A stretch of DNA of 64,000 nucleotides from an uncultured Odoribacter sp. (GTDB lineage Bacteria; Bacteroidota; Bacteroidia; Bacteroidales; Marinifilaceae), in assembly GCA_910589025.1 (NCBI GenBank), contig CAJURM010000010.1, forward strand, positions 1 through 64,000. The letters are read 5' to 3'. Of this stretch, positions 1-8,267 are shown one piece after another. Position numbers and translations under genes: made by a program. Under the pieces are notes generated by a model. The model searched no databases. It had not been told where the DNA came from and saw only the letters and a program-made list of their open reading frames with translations. Numbering within the stretch: position 1 is the first letter of the stretch; every line of letters starts with the position of its first letter.

Positions 1-36
1 ACTGCCCGCAAGGGTGGGAGAGTAGGTAGATGCCGA
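1..36 (+). rRNA. rrf: 5S ribosomal RNA, 3' end (partial)
   Basis: The first bases (CCCGCAAGGGTGGGAGAGTA and the next few) match the 3' arm of a bacterial 5S rRNA, including the GGGAGAGTAGG segment that closes the molecule. The 5' part lies outside the window. A perfect terminator hairpin follows at once and then a tRNA, the usual end of an rRNA operon. The exact 3' end is uncertain by a few bases. Confidence 0.8.
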
Positions 37-42
37 ATTTTG

Positions 43-74
43 AAAAGAGTCACTCCAAAAAGTGACTCTTTTTA
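43..74 (+). terminator. Rho-independent terminator after 5S rRNA
   Basis: A 12-bp perfect stem (43-54 with 61-72, AAAAGAGTCACT / AGTGACTCTTTT) has a six-base loop and runs into a T tract. It sits between the 5S rRNA end and the tRNA. Confidence 0.85.
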
Positions 75-75
75 T

Positions 76-149
76 GGCGAGGTAGCTCAGCTGGTTAGAG
101 CGCATGATTCATAATCATGAGGTCGGCGGTTCAAGCCCGCCTCTCGCTA
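76..149 (+). tRNA. tRNA with anticodon CAT (elongator Met or Ile2)
   Basis: A 74-nt cloverleaf. The acceptor stem pairs 76-82 with 142-148 (two G-U pairs), the anticodon stem is CATGA/TCATG around the loop TTCATAA, and the T arm is GGCGG TTCAAGC CCGCC. The anticodon CAT is at 110-112 and the discriminator is A149. CCA is not encoded. The first base pair is formed and the anticodon stem lacks the three G-C pairs of an initiator, so this is not tRNA-fMet. Elongator Met and lysidine-modified Ile2 cannot be told apart with certainty here. Confidence 0.92.
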
Positions 150-156
150 CAATTAG

Positions 157-200
157 AGCGGTTAAATCAGCTAGATTGCAAGATTTAATCGCTTTTTTTA
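157..200 (+). terminator. Terminator after the tRNA
   Basis: AGCGGTTAAATC at 157-168 pairs with GATTTAATCGCT at 182-193 (one G-T wobble) and is followed by seven T. The remaining bases up to 420 are AT-rich and hold no gene that I can support; they should carry the promoter of the next gene. Confidence 0.8.
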
Positions 201-420
201 TTTCTCTTTTGCTGATTCCGAGGTGATCTTTTTGAATTTTTCGATTATATCATTTGAATCTTTCTTATTTTCCTATTTTACACAATATAAGTTTCTTTAA
301 TGATAGCTATTCAACCAATTGCCGTATAGCTACGTTTAATCATACAGGAAAGTATATGTTGTCATATGAGAATGGATTTATTTTCTTTTGATCGCAGGAT
401 ATAATTAAAGATAGAAGAAT

Positions 421-957
421 ATGGAAACGAAAAGTAAAAGTCAGAAAGTGAATTCTAAGATGAATAGTGGTAAATTCAGAGAGTTTTTTGTTGATCAGTT
501 GAAAGATGTTTATTGGGCGGAACATGCTTTGGCAGAAGCATTACCGGAGATGGCGGAGGCTGCTACCTGTGGGGCTCTGGCTAAGGCTTTTCAGAAGCAT
601 AAAAAGGAGACGGAAGGACAAATTCGGATATTGGAGCAGGTGTTTGAGCTCATGGGAGAGAAAGCGGAAGGGAAGAAATGCGATGCTATGGCAGGACTGA
701 TTAAGGAGGCTAAAAGCATGATTAAAGATACAGAGGATGACACTTTTACTCGTGATGCCGGATTGGTATTGGCTGCACAAAAATCAGAACATTATGAAAT
801 TGCTTCTTACGGAACACTCGTTGAGTTTGCGCAACAGATGGGTGAACTGAAGGTGGCTAAGTTGTTGCAGAAGATTCTGGACGAGGAGAAAAAAACGGAT
901 GTTTCTTTGACTATGTTGTCGGAAGATGGCGTAAATGAGGGGGCTGTGAAAGAATAA
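421..957 (+). CDS. YciE/YciF-type ferritin-like protein (DUF892)
   Basis: 178 aa, cytosolic, with no signal peptide. The block from about residue 20 (KFREFFVDQLKDVYWAE) through the helices with EHYEIASYG and ELKVAKLLQKILDEE is the DUF892 ferritin-like four-helix bundle, with repeated E/H residues suited to a di-metal site. Family members are induced by osmotic, oxidative or general stress, but their exact reaction is not settled. The first 18 residues are a Lys/Ser-rich tail; an alternative start is the Met at residue 14 (MNSGKFRE). The gene stands alone between the tRNA terminator and gene debris. Confidence 0.85.
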   Translation: METKSKSQKVNSKMNSGKFREFFVDQLKDVYWAEHALAEALPEMAEAATCGALAKAFQKHKKETEGQIRILEQVFELMGEKAEGKKCDAMAGLIKEAKSMIKDTEDDTFTRDAGLVLAAQKSEHYEIASYGTLVEFAQQMGELKVAKLLQKILDEEKKTDVSLTMLSEDGVNEGAVKE

Positions 958-1144
958 TGCTTCTTGTATATTGTTTATTGGGGGGGAAAAGAGTGTTTTT
1001 ACCATATAAAATTGCACTGGCGGAGACTAAAATGTTTCCGTCAGTGACTTTATTGATGATATTTGTCTCCCAAGGTGCGTGTTATAAAAATGCTCCTAAA
1101 AGCGTTCCGTTGTCGTTGATACATTGGTGTTGATAAAACCATTT

Positions 1145-1361
1145 ATGTGGGCAACAGGTAAATATTTTATCTTGGGAAGTTCCTATCAAGGAACTGATTT
1201 GTCCATAGAAATTGAAGCGGGATGTGTTCCTGTACAAGATTATGTATCAAAAGAATAAGACAATGATATTGTTTTTTGATCCGACGTATGTTTATGTCGG
1301 AATCGGCGAGAGTATGCCGCAGTATAAAATGACCAAAGCGGAAATTATCCGGGTGAATTAA
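1145..1361 (+). pseudogene. Decayed gene remnant
   Basis: The 387 bases after the DUF892 gene contain no intact gene. Two short plus-strand reading fragments look like former coding sequence. One runs from 1145 (starting MWATGKYFILGSSYQG and ending in a stop near 1258). The other ends at the TAA at 1359-1361 (YVYVGIGESMPQYKMTKAE). They lie in different frames with a stop between them. I cannot name the family. The last codons overlap the 3' end of the convergent TrmO-FmdE gene by 17 bases, which suggests that gene arrived or extended into old sequence. Confidence 0.45.
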
Positions 1362-2217
1362 ATTGGGGTGTAATTTTAAACAGTCGATTGAAGTCGAGTT
1401 TCAGGACGGCGAAGCCTTTTTCTATGGCGGAGAGGTGGGTGGGAATTTCCCGGTTGATGTAATCGCGGTTGGATTCCAACAGTTTCACTTTCCAACCGTT
1501 TTCTTTTTTGTCTTTGAGTTCAAAATACATGTCGTTGGAGTATTTGAGGGTGAGTCGGTTGGTGGCGGGGGTGATGCCCGTGACATAGAGTATTCCGTCT
1601 ATTGGGCAGTTTTTCATGTTTACAGTCAGGGTGAAGTCTTCGGGATCGCGTTGTTCCGCATAGAGTGTGTGCATGACGCGGGTGGCAGCCATGATGCCTA
1701 AAGCTAAGCCGGGACAAATGTGTCCGTGAAATTGGGCGGTGTGCAATAAAAGTTCCGTAGTGTTGTGCTCCATGATGTTTCGGATAATGTCGATGCGGGG
1801 GGATTCTTTGAGAATCGAGTGATGGATGGCGGTTTGGTCGAAGACGGAGGTGTCGCAGTGTTTGATGTCGAAGACGGGGGAGCCGTTGAGGGCGTCGGCC
1901 CCTGTTACGTAGAGAGTGTTTCCTTCGCGTTGCAGCAGTTTTACGGTGGTGACGCCGATGTGATTGGGGCGTTGGGGGGAGCGGGTAGCAAAGATGCCTT
2001 TTGTTTCTCCGGTACGGATGTGGGTGGTTAGTTCTGTTCTTTCTTCTTGGTGAAAAGAAAAAAGGAGGTCGATGTATTCGCATTGTTCGATGTCACGTAA
2101 TCCTTCCGTGTAAGGAGGGAGGATTTCGATTCGGGAAGTTTCTTTTTTGATAAGTTCCGGGGTTTGGCTGTCGGAACAGGTGTTATGTACAAAGCCGATG
2201 GGGGTTATTGTAATCAT
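1345..2217 (-). CDS. TrmO-like (TsaA) - FmdE fusion protein
   Basis: 290 aa. Residues 1 to about 140 are a TrmO/TsaA (UPF0066) domain with the family signature RSPQRPNHIGVT; canonical TrmO methylates t6A37 in tRNA using S-adenosylmethionine. From about residue 158 (AQFHGHICPGLALG, then NCPIDGI) the protein continues as an FmdE-type domain with conserved H, C and C residues that could bind metal. FmdE was named for formylmethanofuran dehydrogenase but occurs widely in organisms without that enzyme, and its role there is unknown. The gene is the last of a minus-strand set with a TonB/ABC importer, 48 bases after the ATPase, so a role tied to the imported metal or cofactor is more likely than tRNA modification. 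That role is inference. Confidence 0.8.
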   Translation of the reverse strand: MITITPIGFVHNTCSDSQTPELIKKETSRIEILPPYTEGLRDIEQCEYIDLLFSFHQEERTELTTHIRTGETKGIFATRSPQRPNHIGVTTVKLLQREGNTLYVTGADALNGSPVFDIKHCDTSVFDQTAIHHSILKESPRIDIIRNIMEHNTTELLLHTAQFHGHICPGLALGIMAATRVMHTLYAEQRDPEDFTLTVNMKNCPIDGILYVTGITPATNRLTLKYSNDMYFELKDKKENGWKVKLLESNRDYINREIPTHLSAIEKGFAVLKLDFNRLFKITPQFNSPG

Positions 2218-2265
2218 AAATGTGTCAATTAAAAAGTGTATTATGGTTTAAAGTTTTATCAGTAG

Positions 2266-3021
2266 TTATTTCGGAATAACATAGATGCGGTTGTTGTGGT
2301 GTAGGATGTCTACTTGTGTATCGTAAAGGGTTTGTATGTTTTCGGGGGTGTAGACGGAGTCTCTGCCCGAGGCGAATAGTTCTCCCAGTTTCAGCATGAG
2401 CGCTTTGTTGCAGAAGCGTGCGGCCATGTTGATGTCGTGGATGGTGAGAATGATTGTCATGCCTTCTTCGGTGAGTTGTTGCAGTAGTTTCATGACCTGC
2501 ATCTGTTTGTTGATGTCTAGATTGGCAATGGGTTCGTCCAGGAGCAGGATTTTGGGCTGTTGGGCTAATGCGCGAGCAATAAAGACGCGTTGTTGTTGTC
2601 CTCCACTAAGAGTGTTGAGATTTCGCATAGCGATTTTTTCCAGTTCGAGACGGTTTAACAGTTGGGTTACGGTTTCTAAGTCTTGTGGGGTGGGGGTGTG
2701 GCGAATGTAGGGTTTTCTGCCCAGCAGGACGGTGTCGAAGACGTTGAGCCCGGGGATGTATTCTTCTGTTTGGGGAATATAGGCGATGATGCGCGACAGG
2801 TAGTTCGTAGCAAATGATTGGATGGGGGTATTGTCGATCATGATACTGCCTGTCTTGATTTTGAGAATGCGGTTAAGGCATTTCAGCAAGGTGCTTTTCC
2901 CGGAACCATTTTGTCCGACAATTGCTAGTATGTCACCTTCGTGTGTGTGGAAAGTGATGTTTTGGAGTGCGGGTGTCCCGTTTTTGTATGCAAAAGATAT
3001 ATTATTTACGTGTAGTTTCAT
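2266..3021 (-). CDS. ABC transporter ATPase, FepC/BtuD type
   Basis: 251 aa cytosolic ATPase of a metal-chelate importer. Walker A is GQNGSGKST at residues 36-44, the signature LSGGQQQR lies near 135-145, Walker B is ILLLDEP, and the switch His is in LTIHDIN. Its start overlaps the permease stop by 4 bases, so the two are translationally coupled. Together with the permease and the lipoprotein it forms a class II importer of the siderophore/cobalamin/heme/nickel-chelate group. The substrate cannot be read from this subunit. Confidence 0.93.
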   Translation of the reverse strand: MKLHVNNISFAYKNGTPALQNITFHTHEGDILAIVGQNGSGKSTLLKCLNRILKIKTGSIMIDNTPIQSFATNYLSRIIAYIPQTEEYIPGLNVFDTVLLGRKPYIRHTPTPQDLETVTQLLNRLELEKIAMRNLNTLSGGQQQRVFIARALAQQPKILLLDEPIANLDINKQMQVMKLLQQLTEEGMTIILTIHDINMAARFCNKALMLKLGELFASGRDSVYTPENIQTLYDTQVDILHHNNRIYVIPK

Positions 3022-4052
3022 ATCGTTTTTTTACGGATTAAGAGGAAAAGGAATAAGGGTACTCCGATGAAGGATGTGAGTATGCCTACTGGCAGAATGA
3101 CGGGGGCAATGATGGCACGGGCAACGGTATCGCAGAGCAGGAGAAACATGCTGCCGAAGGTTGCGGAACCGAGGATCAGAAATTCTTCGTTGGCTCCGGT
3201 AAATTTTTGAACGATGTGGGGGACAACGAGCCCAACAAAGGCTATGACTCCGAAAAAGGAGACTGCTACGGCAGTGCATAGGGAGGTTATAACCATACTG
3301 ATGATGCGGGTATGTTGTGGGGTGACTCCGATGCTTTTGGCGTAGTCATCTCCGGCGCTCAGTGCTTTGTAGTCCCAGCGTTTGAGGTAGAAGTAGACAA
3401 TTGCAGGGAGGGTTACGATACTTAAACTTATCAGTTTGTTCCAATCGCTTCTTCCCAGGTCTCCGAAGTTCCAAAATACGATAGAGGCTAATTGTATGTT
3501 GTCGGCGAGGTATTGTATGACAGCGATTCCAGCGCCGAATAGGGCATTGATGATGATTCCAGAGAGTACGATTGTTTCAACGGAGGCTTGTTTTAGCCGG
3601 ATGATGAAAAGGATAATGGTTAGTCCGATCAAACTGCCGACAAATGCCGATAGGGTAATGGAATAGGGGGTGATTAGAGAAAATGGAGCGTAGCCGGAGA
3701 ATACGATGCCGCATGCTGCACCGCATGCTGCGGCGTTAGAGATGCCTAGGGTGTAGGGAGATGCTAGTGGGTTGCGCAGTACGATTTGCATAACGGCTCC
3801 GGATAGGGAGAGAAGTGCCCCGGTGAGAGTGGCGCCTATGATGCGTGGCAGGCGGATGTTGAAGATTATTTGCCGGGTGAGTTCCATACCTTCGCCTTGT
3901 ATTAGTTGTAGAATTTCTTCATACCCGATACTGTGGGAACCTGTCATCAGAGCTATGAAGCAGAGTAGGGTTAGGAGTAGGAAGGTGATGAGGATGAAGC
4001 GTCGTTTGCCGGAGCGGTATTTTTTATATAGAGTAATCGTATCGGAGTGCAT
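3018..4052 (-). CDS. FecCD-family ABC permease
   Basis: 344 aa with about nine or ten membrane segments and a Lys/Arg-rich N-terminus (YKKYRSGKRR). Family hallmarks include LPRIIGATLTGALLSLSGAVMQ (positions about 68-90), NPLASPYTLGISNAA, and the C-terminal FFGVIAFVGLVVPHIVQKF segment that contacts the ATPase. It would form the inner-membrane channel of the importer as a homodimer. It starts 10 bases downstream of the binding-protein stop. Confidence 0.93.
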   Translation of the reverse strand: MHSDTITLYKKYRSGKRRFILITFLLLTLLCFIALMTGSHSIGYEEILQLIQGEGMELTRQIIFNIRLPRIIGATLTGALLSLSGAVMQIVLRNPLASPYTLGISNAAACGAACGIVFSGYAPFSLITPYSITLSAFVGSLIGLTIILFIIRLKQASVETIVLSGIIINALFGAGIAVIQYLADNIQLASIVFWNFGDLGRSDWNKLISLSIVTLPAIVYFYLKRWDYKALSAGDDYAKSIGVTPQHTRIISMVITSLCTAVAVSFFGVIAFVGLVVPHIVQKFTGANEEFLILGSATFGSMFLLLCDTVARAIIAPVILPVGILTSFIGVPLFLFLLIRKKTI

Positions 4053-4062
4053 GTTTTCTGTT

Positions 4063-5142
4063 TTAGTGGATTTTGTTGAATAGGTTCCGGTAGTTTCCCC
4101 AATGGTGGGTTAGTTGCTCGGTGATGGGATGTCCCACAAAACGGGTCAGTATTTCATCGGCTTTGTCGGGTATGGAAATGTCGAGAAATTGTTCGGGATA
4201 GAGTATTTTACCTGCGTACCAGGCATTAATGAGCATGATTTCAAAATTGGCATGGTGATTGTTGTAAGGCCAAAGCGTGTAAATCCGGCGGTTCCGATAG
4301 GCGGATAGCAGGCTGTTAAGTTTTTTTTGTTTGCGAAGGTCTTCTTTGACGAGAGGCAGGCCTCCTGTGTCGATGAATATGATTTCTGGATCCCATTCAA
4401 AGAGTTGCTCCCGGTCAATATAGGTCCCATTTATGGGAGATATATAGGTTGAGTCGATGCAGGATGCGACGTTGTCGGCGCCGATAAATTGGAAAGCGGC
4501 ATAATAGGGATCGGTGGAGGTAATGCCTTTTTGTCCCCGGTACGAAATGCCACCGACGTAAGTTTTTGGGGTATGGGTGCTGGAAGTCGTGCGTTGGCGT
4601 AATTCTGCAATTTGTTCATCAATGAATTGAATGAGTGAGTCGGTATGGCGTTCGGTGTGAAGAACTTGTGCGATTTGTCGGAGTGATTGATAGAAGCAGG
4701 GACGGTTTCTGTGGAGGTCGCCGTATTCGATGGTAAATACCGGAATGTTGGTGCGTGTTTGTAACGCATCGGCATCTTCCACGGTGGTGGCGGACATAAA
4801 AATAACATCGGGACATACGGTTAGGATGAGTTCTGCATCGCCACCCATGCTAGGGCCGATAATGGGTTTGCGTGCCAGTTCCGGATGGGCAAGGATATGG
4901 GTATATTCGTTTGGGCGGCATTCCTGTTCTTCTACTCCGCAGATGAACGGGACGCCTCCTGCGTAGGTTACTAACCGGATGGCAGATGCCCGGATACATA
5001 CAATCCGTTGAATGCTGTCTTGCAGTACAACTTTTCTGCCCAAGGCGTCGGTTATGGAGCGAGTGCGGGGTTGAGTATTGCGGTTTTGGGGTTGGCAGGC
5101 GTAACAGAGCAGTAAGCCGCAGAGGATGACAAGGAGTTTCAT
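4063..5142 (-). CDS. Substrate-binding lipoprotein of FecCD importer
   Basis: 359 aa. The N-terminal signal ends in a lipobox (LLLCYAC, Cys about residue 16), so the mature protein is membrane-anchored in the periplasm. It has the class III periplasmic binding fold: ITDALGRKVVLQDSIQRIV opens domain 1, and DVIFMSATT and PEIIFIDTGG mark the usual beta strands. Ligand type is not evident; GVEEQECRPNEY is near the usual binding-cleft loop. It lies between the TonB receptor and the permease in the same orientation. Confidence 0.9.
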   Translation of the reverse strand: MKLLVILCGLLLCYACQPQNRNTQPRTRSITDALGRKVVLQDSIQRIVCIRASAIRLVTYAGGVPFICGVEEQECRPNEYTHILAHPELARKPIIGPSMGGDAELILTVCPDVIFMSATTVEDADALQTRTNIPVFTIEYGDLHRNRPCFYQSLRQIAQVLHTERHTDSLIQFIDEQIAELRQRTTSSTHTPKTYVGGISYRGQKGITSTDPYYAAFQFIGADNVASCIDSTYISPINGTYIDREQLFEWDPEIIFIDTGGLPLVKEDLRKQKKLNSLLSAYRNRRIYTLWPYNNHHANFEIMLINAWYAGKILYPEQFLDISIPDKADEILTRFVGHPITEQLTHHWGNYRNLFNKIH

Positions 5143-5158
5143 AGAGAGTAAAATGTTT

Positions 5159-7195
5159 TTAGTCTTGGTTGATATTTACTGCCAGTTTGAGGTTTGCAAT
5201 GCGTCCGGTGGAGCGATACTCTTTGGTATTCATGTGCCGATTGTTAAAGAGATTGATAATTTCTCCGCTTATATATAGTTTGTTCTGGAAAAAACGTTTG
5301 GACAGTTGCATGTCCCAAACGGAAAAGCCGGCAATGGAAGAGGAGTTGTCTTCTGTTGTGTATTGCTTGGTTTTATAGAGCCCCCGGACCATGATGCTCA
5401 TGCTTTTTCCTGTCCAGAGTATGTATCCTTTCAGTTGGTGTTTGGGGGCATAGGTCAGAATTTTGTCATTTAGTTCTGGGTTTTTACTAAAGTTTTTGAT
5501 TTTGGCGTGGTTGTATGAGTAATTGAGATTTATTTTCAGACTTTGGAATGGCATGTAATCCACATCGCTTTCCAGCCCTTGAACTTCAACTTCGGAAATG
5601 TTCTGGCGTTGGTAAATGTCCCGTTTGCCCCATAGTTTTTCTCCCGTGGCAACATAGTAAAGAAAGTCTTTCCCGCAGGCATAATAGAGGGATGGGGAGA
5701 CTGACAGAGGGGGCAAGAGTCTGAATTTTCCACCTATTTCGTAGTTGTTGATTTTTTCGGGGCCTAATTCCGGGTTGGCAATTTTGGGACCCACCCACAT
5801 CCAGCCTGATCGGCAGAGGTCGTCAAGGATCGAGGCTCGGAATCCTTGCGAGTAGGAAATATAGGTCGAAATGTTTTGGGTGGGATTATAGCGTAAGGCC
5901 GCACGAGGAGAAAAGTTGTCCCAGCGGTTATTGGGGAGCGGACCGTTGTAAGTGTTGAAATCTGTGACGTTTTCGCCTTTTGCCTCAAACGAGCCTTTGT
6001 GAAAGAAGGCGTTGTCGTAACGTAGTGCTAATTGTAACCACAGTCTTTCTTTCCAAAAGGTTATTTCGTCTTGGATGAATACGGAGACAAAATTCATGGT
6101 GCCGCGGTTAAGTACTTGATCGGGAGATGTGACATAATAATCCCCGCCGTCAATGCTTCCGTGTTTAAATTCTCCTCCTATGCTTAAATCGTTGTGTTTG
6201 TCGTTAAGACGTACGTGTAATATACTCCCCCAGTCGTCCCTGTCGGATTTAACGTCAAACCGTTGGTAGGTGTTTCGGGTGATGCGTTCATCGAGTTTGA
6301 AATAGTTCTGTCTTTGAAAATAACAAGCCAGTTGGTAAGAAAAGGTATTTTTCCTGCCATGGAAGCGGGTTTGTATGCGGTGGTGGTTGAAATGGCGATA
6401 TTCACCTTCGGGGGCTTCAATCTTTTCACCTTCTCCCCGTTTGTCCTGATAGAGATCATAGGCTATTTCGATATTAAACAATGAGATTGGTGTGTACAGA
6501 ATTTTGGAGTAAATACCTCCTTCTTTCATGAAACGGGCGATGCTGTAATCGGGATCTGTACGCAAGCTGTCCGGTATGTTGTTGAAGCCGTTTGTCTGGT
6601 TGTAATAGCCGGAAATGAAGAGAGCGAATTGATTGTTTATCCGACTGGAAAAGCCCAGACTGGTTTTCCATGTACATAGGCTTCCGTAAGAGGCGGATGC
6701 ATTTATAGAGAGCGGCGAGAGAGGTGTCTTACTAATGATATTGATCACTCCTCCCATAGCGTTGTTTCCATAGAGTGAGGAGCCGGGGCCTTTAAAAACC
6801 TCTATGCGTTGGACATTGTCGATGTGAATACTGTTCCAGTTGACAGAACCTTCGTCGGATGTGTTGAGTGGAATGCCGTCAAACAGAACGAGGGTACGGC
6901 CCTGTTCATCTCCGGCCAAACCGCGGATACTTACGTTTGAGTGCATGTTGCTTAGCCCGTCGCTGCGGGTAGTATTTACACCCGATAGCATCACTAGGAT
7001 GTCATCAGTAGTTTGAGCCGGTGCATTGCGGAGAAGAACCGGGGTAACGACGTGAATGCTTCCGGGGCTTTGGGATATCGGGCGTTCCGTACGAGAACCG
7101 GTGACGACGATTTCCTTGAGTATAAGTGTTGTATCTGCTTTTTGCCCCGAACTGATATAGGGGAAAAGCAGGAAACAGAGTGCGGTGTATTTCAT
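5159..7195 (-). CDS. TonB-dependent outer-membrane receptor
   Basis: 678 aa. It has a signal peptide (about 1-18), then the TonB-box-like stretch LILKEIVVTGSRTE and a plug domain (ISQSPGSIHVV, VSIRGLAG, RIEVFKGPGSSLYG, GGVINIIS), followed by a 22-strand barrel ending in LKLAVNINQD. It is of the vitamin B12/siderophore receptor class, without the N-terminal carboxypeptidase-like domain of SusC proteins. It is the first gene of the importer set and is divergent from ureA across a 251-base gap. Adjacency to urease makes a nickel chelate a reasonable candidate ligand; cobalamin, heme or a siderophore remain possible. Confidence 0.9.
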   Translation of the reverse strand: MKYTALCFLLFPYISSGQKADTTLILKEIVVTGSRTERPISQSPGSIHVVTPVLLRNAPAQTTDDILVMLSGVNTTRSDGLSNMHSNVSIRGLAGDEQGRTLVLFDGIPLNTSDEGSVNWNSIHIDNVQRIEVFKGPGSSLYGNNAMGGVINIISKTPLSPLSINASASYGSLCTWKTSLGFSSRINNQFALFISGYYNQTNGFNNIPDSLRTDPDYSIARFMKEGGIYSKILYTPISLFNIEIAYDLYQDKRGEGEKIEAPEGEYRHFNHHRIQTRFHGRKNTFSYQLACYFQRQNYFKLDERITRNTYQRFDVKSDRDDWGSILHVRLNDKHNDLSIGGEFKHGSIDGGDYYVTSPDQVLNRGTMNFVSVFIQDEITFWKERLWLQLALRYDNAFFHKGSFEAKGENVTDFNTYNGPLPNNRWDNFSPRAALRYNPTQNISTYISYSQGFRASILDDLCRSGWMWVGPKIANPELGPEKINNYEIGGKFRLLPPLSVSPSLYYACGKDFLYYVATGEKLWGKRDIYQRQNISEVEVQGLESDVDYMPFQSLKINLNYSYNHAKIKNFSKNPELNDKILTYAPKHQLKGYILWTGKSMSIMVRGLYKTKQYTTEDNSSSIAGFSVWDMQLSKRFFQNKLYISGEIINLFNNRHMNTKEYRSTGRIANLKLAVNINQD

Positions 7196-7198
7196 GTT

Positions 7199-7312
7199 TT
7201 AAGATAATACCGCGTCGAGAGGCAATATGGCTTTCCTGCTGGTAACTGTTACCATGCCTCTCGTTGCAATGTTGCCAGACAGGAGTGTTTGAAATAAGTA
7301 ATGTTTTTTCAT
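7199..7312 (-). promoter_or_regulatory. Structured leader with 37-codon ORF before the TonB receptor
   Basis: Read on the minus strand, CGAGAGGCA (7263-7255) pairs with TGCCTCTCG (7224-7216). Inside that stem, TGGTAAC (7254-7248) pairs with GTTACCA (7246-7240) around one base, and a smaller GCAA/TTGC hairpin lies just upstream (7265-7275). A 37-codon ORF starting MKKHYLFQTLL spans the same stretch and stops 3 bases before the receptor start codon. This could be a riboswitch, a leader-peptide attenuator, or an operator (TGGTAAC-N-GTTACCA). The GCCACTG box of a cobalamin riboswitch is absent. Confidence 0.5.
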
Positions 7313-7446
7313 GATTTTTAGTTCATGTGTAATGGAGGTTGATACGCCGAGAGGGATAAAAGGTTTCAGGGGAATTACTGTTTGTGAAACAAATTGGTGG
7401 GTGGGACGTAATACAGGTGTTAATATGAACAAAAAAACAGAAAGAT

Positions 7447-7749
7447 ATGCATTTGACACCGAAAGAAATTGACAAGCTCATGTTGTTGTCGTTGGGAGCG
7501 ATTGCAGCACGACGCAAGGAAAAGGGATTAAAACTGAATTACCCGGAAGCTGTAGCTTATATCAGTTCTGCCGCTTTGGAAGGGGCGCGGGAAGGAAAGA
7601 CACTGGAGCAGGTAATGACCGATTCTACGAAGGTGCTGACGAAGGCGGATGTGATGGAAGGCGTGGCGGATATGGTTTCTCTGATTCAGGTCGAGGCGGT
7701 TTTTACGGATGGTAGCCGTTTGGTAAGTATTCATCAACCGATAAAATAG
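7447..7749 (+). CDS. ureA: Urease gamma subunit
   Basis: 100 aa, the standard length. It starts MHLTPKEIDKLMLLSLGAIA and contains GLKLNYPEAVAYIS and the SVFTDG-like VEAVFTDGSRLVSIHQPI end typical of UreA. It is a structural subunit of the cytosolic nickel urease, which hydrolyses urea to ammonia and carbamate. It is the first gene of the operon and stops one base before the ureB start. Confidence 0.97.
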   Translation: MHLTPKEIDKLMLLSLGAIAARRKEKGLKLNYPEAVAYISSAALEGAREGKTLEQVMTDSTKVLTKADVMEGVADMVSLIQVEAVFTDGSRLVSIHQPIK

Positions 7750-7750
7750 A

Positions 7751-8266
7751 ATGATTATGGCAGATACGAATAATGGAGGTGCCCCACAGCAGGCATCGGT
7801 GACTCCGGGATTTACTCCTGGGCAACATGTGGGAGTCGGAGGGGTGATTTTGAGTTCCGAGCCGATCGCTTATAATGAAGGCCGTTATACGGTACGACTT
7901 GTTGTTCACAATACGGGCGACCGTCCCATTCAAGTGGGATCGCATTTTCATTTTTTTGAAGTGAACCGTTATCTTGAGTTTGACCGGGCAAAAGCATTCG
8001 GTTGTCATCTGAATATACCTGCCACGACGGCAATACGTTTTGAACCGGGAGAGGAAAAGGAAGTAGAAATGGTTGCTTTTTCTGGAAAGCAGTATGTCAT
8101 GGGCTTTAACGGTTTGGTACAAGGCTTTACGGGTGATGAAGATACTCCGGCTTATTATCCGAAACGAATTCTGGCATTGGGAAATGCGAAAAATCTGGGC
8201 TTTAAAATGACAAGCGAGGCGGCTGCAGAAGCTGAACTTCAAAAAAAGAATCAAAAAACAAATTGA
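7751..8266 (+). CDS. ureB: Urease beta subunit
   Basis: 171 aa. The core is classic UreB: GEYHLGD-like NEGRYTVRLVVHNTGDRPIQ, then GSHFHFFEVNRYLEFDR and FEPGEEKEVEMV. It is longer than many UreB proteins, with an extra N-terminal Gly/Pro-rich segment of about 25 residues and a charged C-terminal tail. The ATG at 7757 (MADTN) is an alternative start. A one-base gap separates it from both ureA and ureC, so the three subunits are probably co-translated. Confidence 0.96.
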   Translation: MIMADTNNGGAPQQASVTPGFTPGQHVGVGGVILSSEPIAYNEGRYTVRLVVHNTGDRPIQVGSHFHFFEVNRYLEFDRAKAFGCHLNIPATTAIRFEPGEEKEVEMVAFSGKQYVMGFNGLVQGFTGDEDTPAYYPKRILALGNAKNLGFKMTSEAAAEAELQKKNQKTN

Positions 8267-8267
8267 T

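Noticed and set aside
1520..2083. Long minus-strand ORF of 187 codons, Arg/His/Pro-rich
   Set aside because: It lies in another frame of the TrmO-FmdE gene on the same strand, and its composition is that of an out-of-frame translation.
7196..7446. Cobalamin riboswitch upstream of the TonB receptor
   Set aside because: The conserved GCCACTG box and the expected extended architecture are not present; only a different compact structure is seen.
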